Under the pieces are notes generated by a model, which ran no database searches, was not told the DNA's origin, and saw nothing but the letters and a program-made list of their open reading frames with translations. A stretch of 8,680 nucleotides of DNA from Hyphomicrobium sp. (GTDB lineage Bacteria; Pseudomonadota; Alphaproteobacteria; Rhizobiales; Hyphomicrobiaceae): assembly GCA_025927515.1 (NCBI GenBank), contig JAICLG010000122.1, positions 1 through 8,680 on the forward strand, in the 5' to 3' direction. A program made the translations under genes and the position numbers. Positions 6,865 through 8,680 of this stretch are shown here, in pieces (positions within the stretch are counted from its first letter, which is position 1; each line of letters opens with the position of its first letter).

Positions 6865-7382
6865 GATGCGAGCGCCCGAATGGTCATCGTCCAGGGCCGC
6901 CGGCGTTCGTAGGTGAGCGCCGGAAGCTCGCACTGCTGCGCTTCGCACCATCCCGTCGATTCTCCGACGTAGCGGAACCCGAGCTTTTGAATAACCCGCG
7001 CCGATGCCGGGTTGCCCGTCAGATGTTTGCACACGAAGCGGCGAATACCCGCTTTGCGGAAGCCGTAGTCCATGACAGTGCGGGCGGCTTCAGTGGCGAA
7101 GCCCCGGCCCCAGTACGGTTTGCCGACCCAATAACCGAGTTCCGCGTTGCCGTTCGGCTCGGCCGTGAAACCACAAATGCCGATCAGTTCTGCGTTGTGT
7201 TCGATGCCGAATACCTTTTCGTTCTCTTCAACGCCGTTGATCCACTGCAGCGCGGCGACATCGGAATAGGGGTACGGAATGCGTCCGGTCATGCTCGCGA
7301 CATCCCAATCGCCCGCAAGCACTGCGATGCGGGAGGCGTCGCCGTCGACGACGGATCTGAGGCGAAGGCGAGCGGTTTGCAT
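6861..7382 (-). CDS. GNAT-family N-acetyltransferase, RimJ/RimL-like
   Basis: The 173-residue protein begins with TARLRLRSVVDGDA (3-16), the typical first strand of RimJ/RimL-type GNAT enzymes. The core includes ELIGICGF (65-72), AELGYWVGKPYWGRGFATEA (80-99) with the acetyl-CoA pyrophosphate loop WGRGFATEA, and GNPASARVIQKLGFRYVGES (123-142), the family's C-terminal NxxSxRVxEKxGF element. It should transfer acetyl from acetyl-CoA to an amine. Its substrate cannot be read from the sequence, though relatives acetylate ribosomal protein N-termini. An acetyltransferase between rpmA and obgE is common in this order of bacteria, and a ribosome-related substrate is only an inference. Its stop overlaps the obgE start by four bases. 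The ATG at 7382-7380 has no visible Shine-Dalgarno. Confidence 0.92.
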   Translation of the reverse strand: MQTARLRLRSVVDGDASRIAVLAGDWDVASMTGRIPYPYSDVAALQWINGVEENEKVFGIEHNAELIGICGFTAEPNGNAELGYWVGKPYWGRGFATEAARTVMDYGFRKAGIRRFVCKHLTGNPASARVIQKLGFRYVGESTGWCEAQQCELPALTYERRRPWTMTIRALAS

Positions 7383-7415
7383 GATGGACAGTTAAGGGAA
7401 CAGGTGTGGCGAAAA

Positions 7416-7444
7416 GTGATATGAGGCCGACGACGAAAAAGCAA
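7416..7444 (-). promoter_or_regulatory. Possible promoter for the acetyltransferase-obgE pair
   Basis: On the minus strand TTGCTT (7444-7439) and TATCAC (7421-7416) are spaced by 17 bases. The -35 lies inside the T tract of the rpmA terminator. Start would be near 7409, giving a leader of about 27 bases without a Shine-Dalgarno. The fit is weak, but a promoter here would explain how the genes after the terminator are transcribed. Confidence 0.25.
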
Positions 7445-7467
7445 AAGGGGACGGCATCGCCATCCCC
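7436..7467 (-). terminator. Intrinsic terminator of rplU-rpmA
   Basis: On the minus strand GGGGATGGC-GAT-GCCGTCCCC forms a 9-bp stem with one G-U wobble and a three-base loop (7467-7447). It is followed by TTTTGCTTTTT (7446-7436). It begins 30 bases after the rpmA stop. This is a textbook Rho-independent terminator and separates the ribosomal protein pair from the acetyltransferase-obgE genes. Confidence 0.9.
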
Positions 7468-7497
7468 AAAAGCGCGTTCCGCAGTGATGGCGGGTAC

Positions 7498-7770
7498 TTA
7501 TTCAGCCGCAACCGTCTTTGCAGGCTTCACCGAAATATAGATCCGGCCATTGCGCTTGGTGTCGAACTCGACGGTGCCTTCTTCGACAGCGAAGATGGTG
7601 TGATCGGTGCCCATCCCGACGCCCGATCCTGGGTGCCATTGCGTGCCGCGCTGACGGCAGAGGATGTTACCGGGAATGACGTACTCGCCGCCGTAGCGTT
7701 TGATGCCGAGGCGTTTGCTCTCGGAATCGCGGCCGTTACGTGTCGAACCGCCTGCTTTTTTCTGTGCCAT
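7498..7770 (-). CDS. rpmA: 50S ribosomal protein bL27
   Basis: The 90-residue basic protein is bL27 of the large ribosomal subunit, whose flexible N-terminus reaches the peptidyl transferase centre. The hallmark N-terminal stretch is intact: MAQKKAGGSTRNGRDS (1-16), then KRLGIKRYGGEYVIPGNILC (19-38) and RQRGTQWHPGSGVGMGTDH (39-57). The N-terminus is the direct form starting MAQKKAGG, without the cleavable extension found in Firmicutes. A GAGGA lies seven bases before the ATG at 7770-7768. It follows rplU by 30 bases, the conserved rplU-rpmA pair, and is followed by a strong terminator. Length is a few residues more than E. coli bL27. Confidence 0.99.
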   Translation of the reverse strand: MAQKKAGGSTRNGRDSESKRLGIKRYGGEYVIPGNILCRQRGTQWHPGSGVGMGTDHTIFAVEEGTVEFDTKRNGRIYISVKPAKTVAAE

Positions 7771-7800
7771 GTCAGAATCCTCGAATAAAGCGGCGGCTGG

Positions 7801-8115
7801 TTACGCGCCGGTGATGTCCGTGATGCGCACAATCGAAAGGTCCTGGCGGTGGCCCTTCTTGCGGCGCGAATTTTTACGACGGCGTTTCTTGAAGGCGATA
7901 AGCTTCGGTCCGCGCGACTGCTCGACGAGCTCGGCTGTAACGATTGCGCCCGAAACCATCGGCGCGCCAATCTTAACGTCGGCACCGGAGCCAACCATGA
8001 GGACTTGGTCGAACTGAACCGTAGCACCGGCATCGCCGGCGACCCGCTCGATCGTGACGACGTCGTCCTTGGAAACGCGGTATTGCTTGCCGCCTGTCTT
8101 AATGACAGCGTACAT
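7801..8115 (-). CDS. rplU: 50S ribosomal protein bL21
   Basis: The 104-residue protein is bL21, a large-subunit protein that binds 23S rRNA. The start MYAVIKTGGKQYRVS (1-15) and the very basic rRNA-binding segment FKKRRRKNSRRKKGHRQ (75-91) are diagnostic, and the length equals the family norm. ATG 8115-8113 is chosen because it gives the exact family N-terminus and has GGAAGG eight bases upstream. The open frame continues upstream to 8226, but that stretch is leader RNA with hairpins rather than protein. Transcription probably starts near 8257 from the promoter at 8264-8292, giving a leader of about 140 bases. That leader may carry feedback control, as seen for many ribosomal protein operons. 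Confidence 0.99.
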   Translation of the reverse strand: MYAVIKTGGKQYRVSKDDVVTIERVAGDAGATVQFDQVLMVGSGADVKIGAPMVSGAIVTAELVEQSRGPKLIAFKKRRRKNSRRKKGHRQDLSIVRITDITGA

Positions 8116-8122
8116 GTCTGAT

Positions 8123-8254
8123 CCTTCCGGCCTTGAAGGCCTGTTGCCGCGCCCTGTGGCGCCATCGTAAAACGATGGACTTTCAGAAGGATGCTGGAAT
8201 TCCAGCATGAGCCTCGGGCAGCGCATTCAATGCAGGCATTATTTTCCGCCTGCA
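8123..8254 (-). promoter_or_regulatory. Structured leader of rplU-rpmA with five hairpins
   Basis: Between the probable transcription start and the Shine-Dalgarno (8128-8123) five inverted repeats follow one another. These are TGCAGGC/GCCTGCA (8231-8254, 7 bp, 10-base loop), the perfect palindrome ATGCTGGAATTCCAGCAT (8191-8208), CCATCG/CGATGG (8162-8178, 6 bp, 5-base loop), GCGCC/GGCGC (8149-8162, 5 bp, 4-base loop) and GGCCTT/AAGGCC (8129-8141). The last one abuts the Shine-Dalgarno. A further GCATT/AATGC repeat (8223-8233) overlaps the first hairpin and may be an alternative pairing. I do not recognise a named RNA family. Feedback control by a ribosomal protein is an inference from position. 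Confidence 0.55.
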
Positions 8255-8263
8255 AGTTGGCGG

Positions 8264-8292
8264 TTTATTGTCGAAGTGAGACCCCTTGTCAA
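8264..8292 (-). promoter_or_regulatory. Promoter of rplU-rpmA
   Basis: On the minus strand a perfect TTGACA (8292-8287) is followed after 17 bases by AATAAA (8269-8264), 4 of 6 against TATAAT. The position, about 150 bases before a highly expressed ribosomal protein pair, fits a housekeeping sigma70 promoter. Start is expected near 8257. Confidence 0.7.
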
Positions 8293-8504
8293 TTGCGGTG
8301 CGGCGTTTCGGCTTGTGCGGTGACCTGAGCCTATCTCGGGACTCACTGATGAGGTGAGGACCAGCCAGCGATGTATAGCCCATCGAAAGTTCGGCAGGTC
8401 CGGCCATGGACGCTGCGAGCCTGCGAAGAACGAACGGCTTGTATGCTAGGCGAAGCCCAGTTTGCCGCAACTTCGGAAGTCGCCACTGCTATCATAGACA
8501 TAGA
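8293..8504. other. Non-coding stretch between the rplU promoter and the tRNA-Ser region
   Basis: I see no convincing gene here. Open frames across it lack start signals and overlap the rplU promoter and leader. Near its right end TATCAT (8490-8495, plus strand) matches a -10 box at 5 of 6 positions and could serve the tRNA-Ser gene, but no good -35 lies 16-18 bases upstream. Small inverted repeats such as GGCTT/AAGCC (8436-8457) and ACTTC/GAAGT (8470-8480) have no clear meaning. Confidence 0.5.
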
Positions 8505-8580
8505 GTGGCGCACTCGCCTGACGGCGCTTGCGTAAGGCGCGAAGCAAAGCTACAAGCCGCACCTTGCCGTCAGGCGCCAC
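8505..8580 (+). repeat. Large imperfect hairpin just upstream of tRNA-Ser
   Basis: CGCCTGACGGC (8515-8525) and GCCGTCAGGCG (8566-8576) form a perfect 11-bp stem. Inside it, GCTTG (8526-8530) can pair with CAAGC (8553-8557). Outside it, GTGG (8505-8508) can pair with CCAC (8577-8580) across a six-base bulge. No T run follows on either strand, so it is not an intrinsic terminator. It ends seven bases before the tRNA 5' end. It may be a repeat-family palindrome, a small RNA, or part of the pre-tRNA leader. Confidence 0.6.
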
Positions 8581-8587
8581 GGCTTCC

Positions 8588-8677
8588 GGAGAGGTGGCAG
8601 AGTGGTCGATCGCGCCGCACTCGAAATGCGGAGTACTCGCAAGGGTACCGGGGGTTCGAATCCCTCCCTCTCCGCCA
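8588..8677 (+). tRNA. tRNA-Ser (anticodon CGA)
   Basis: The 90-base gene folds into a complete class II cloverleaf. The acceptor GGAGAGG (8588-8594) pairs with CCTCTCC (8667-8673), followed by G73 and an encoded CCA (8675-8677). The anticodon stem CCGCA/TGCGG (8615-8619, 8627-8631) encloses loop CTCGAAA with anticodon CGA at 8622-8624, reading UCG. The long variable arm GTACTC-GCAA-GGGTAC is typical of serine tRNA, and the T arm holds GGTTCGAATCC. It is on the opposite strand from all protein genes in the window and diverges from rplU. Three bases remain after it before the window ends. Confidence 0.97.
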
Positions 8678-8680
8678 TAA

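Noticed and set aside
6865..7032. N-terminal extension of obgE
   Set aside because: The extra 56 residues lie inside the acetyltransferase gene in another frame; ATG 6864 gives the exact Obg domain start and an ATGA overlap.
7527..8255. 242-codon minus-strand frame across rpmA and rplU
   Set aside because: It overlaps both ribosomal protein genes in another frame and is Ser/Arg-rich low-complexity, so it is a shadow.
8183..8470. 95-codon minus-strand open frame upstream of rplU
   Set aside because: It runs through the rplU promoter and the leader hairpins and shows no known motif; the promoter explanation is better.
8588..8677. tRNA-Ser as an attachment site of an integrated element
   Set aside because: tRNA genes are common integration sites, but the window ends three bases later and no integrase or repeated tRNA 3' end is visible.
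1..8680. CRISPR array, insertion sequence or phage genes
   Set aside because: No regularly spaced repeats, transposase or phage proteins were seen anywhere in the window.

Overview
The window reads as a chromosomal housekeeping block of an alphaproteobacterium, most likely in the Hyphomicrobiales (Rhizobiales). The reasons are the GC-rich codon use, the sequence style of the proteins (for example ObgE with SKID at G4, ProA with a CGATE catalytic segment, bL27 starting MAQKKAGGST), and the gene order rplU-rpmA-GNAT-obgE-proB-proA-nadD-rsfS-rlmH, which is common in that group. A genus cannot be fixed from the sequence alone. All protein genes lie on the minus strand, so the transcription order runs from high to low coordinates. 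One tRNA gene at the right edge is on the plus strand.

Layout in transcription order (right to left): rplU and rpmA (ribosomal proteins bL21 and bL27) follow a good sigma70-type promoter and a long leader rich in hairpins, and end at a strong intrinsic terminator. A RimJ/RimL-like acetyltransferase then overlaps obgE (ribosome-associated GTPase) by four bases. Next comes chaA, a cation/proton antiporter that interrupts the usual obgE-proB link. proB and proA (first two steps of proline synthesis) are two bases apart. They are followed by nadD (NAD synthesis), rsfS (ribosome silencing factor) and rlmH (23S rRNA m3-pseudouridine methyltransferase). The left edge cuts a DNA glycosylase that starts six bases after rlmH.

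On the plus strand, a complete tRNA-Ser(CGA) with encoded CCA sits at 8588-8677. It is preceded by a large imperfect hairpin (8505-8580) that stops seven bases before the tRNA.

Most of the block serves ribosome assembly and function (bL21, bL27, ObgE, RsfS, RlmH), together with proline and NAD synthesis. I see no phage, transposon, CRISPR or defence system, and nothing I would call a new multi-gene system. The parts that deserve a second look are non-coding: the tandem hairpins in the rplU leader, the hairpin in front of tRNA-Ser, and a terminator-like hairpin just upstream of proB. The chaA insertion and the DNA glycosylase are the main departures from the usual gene order.
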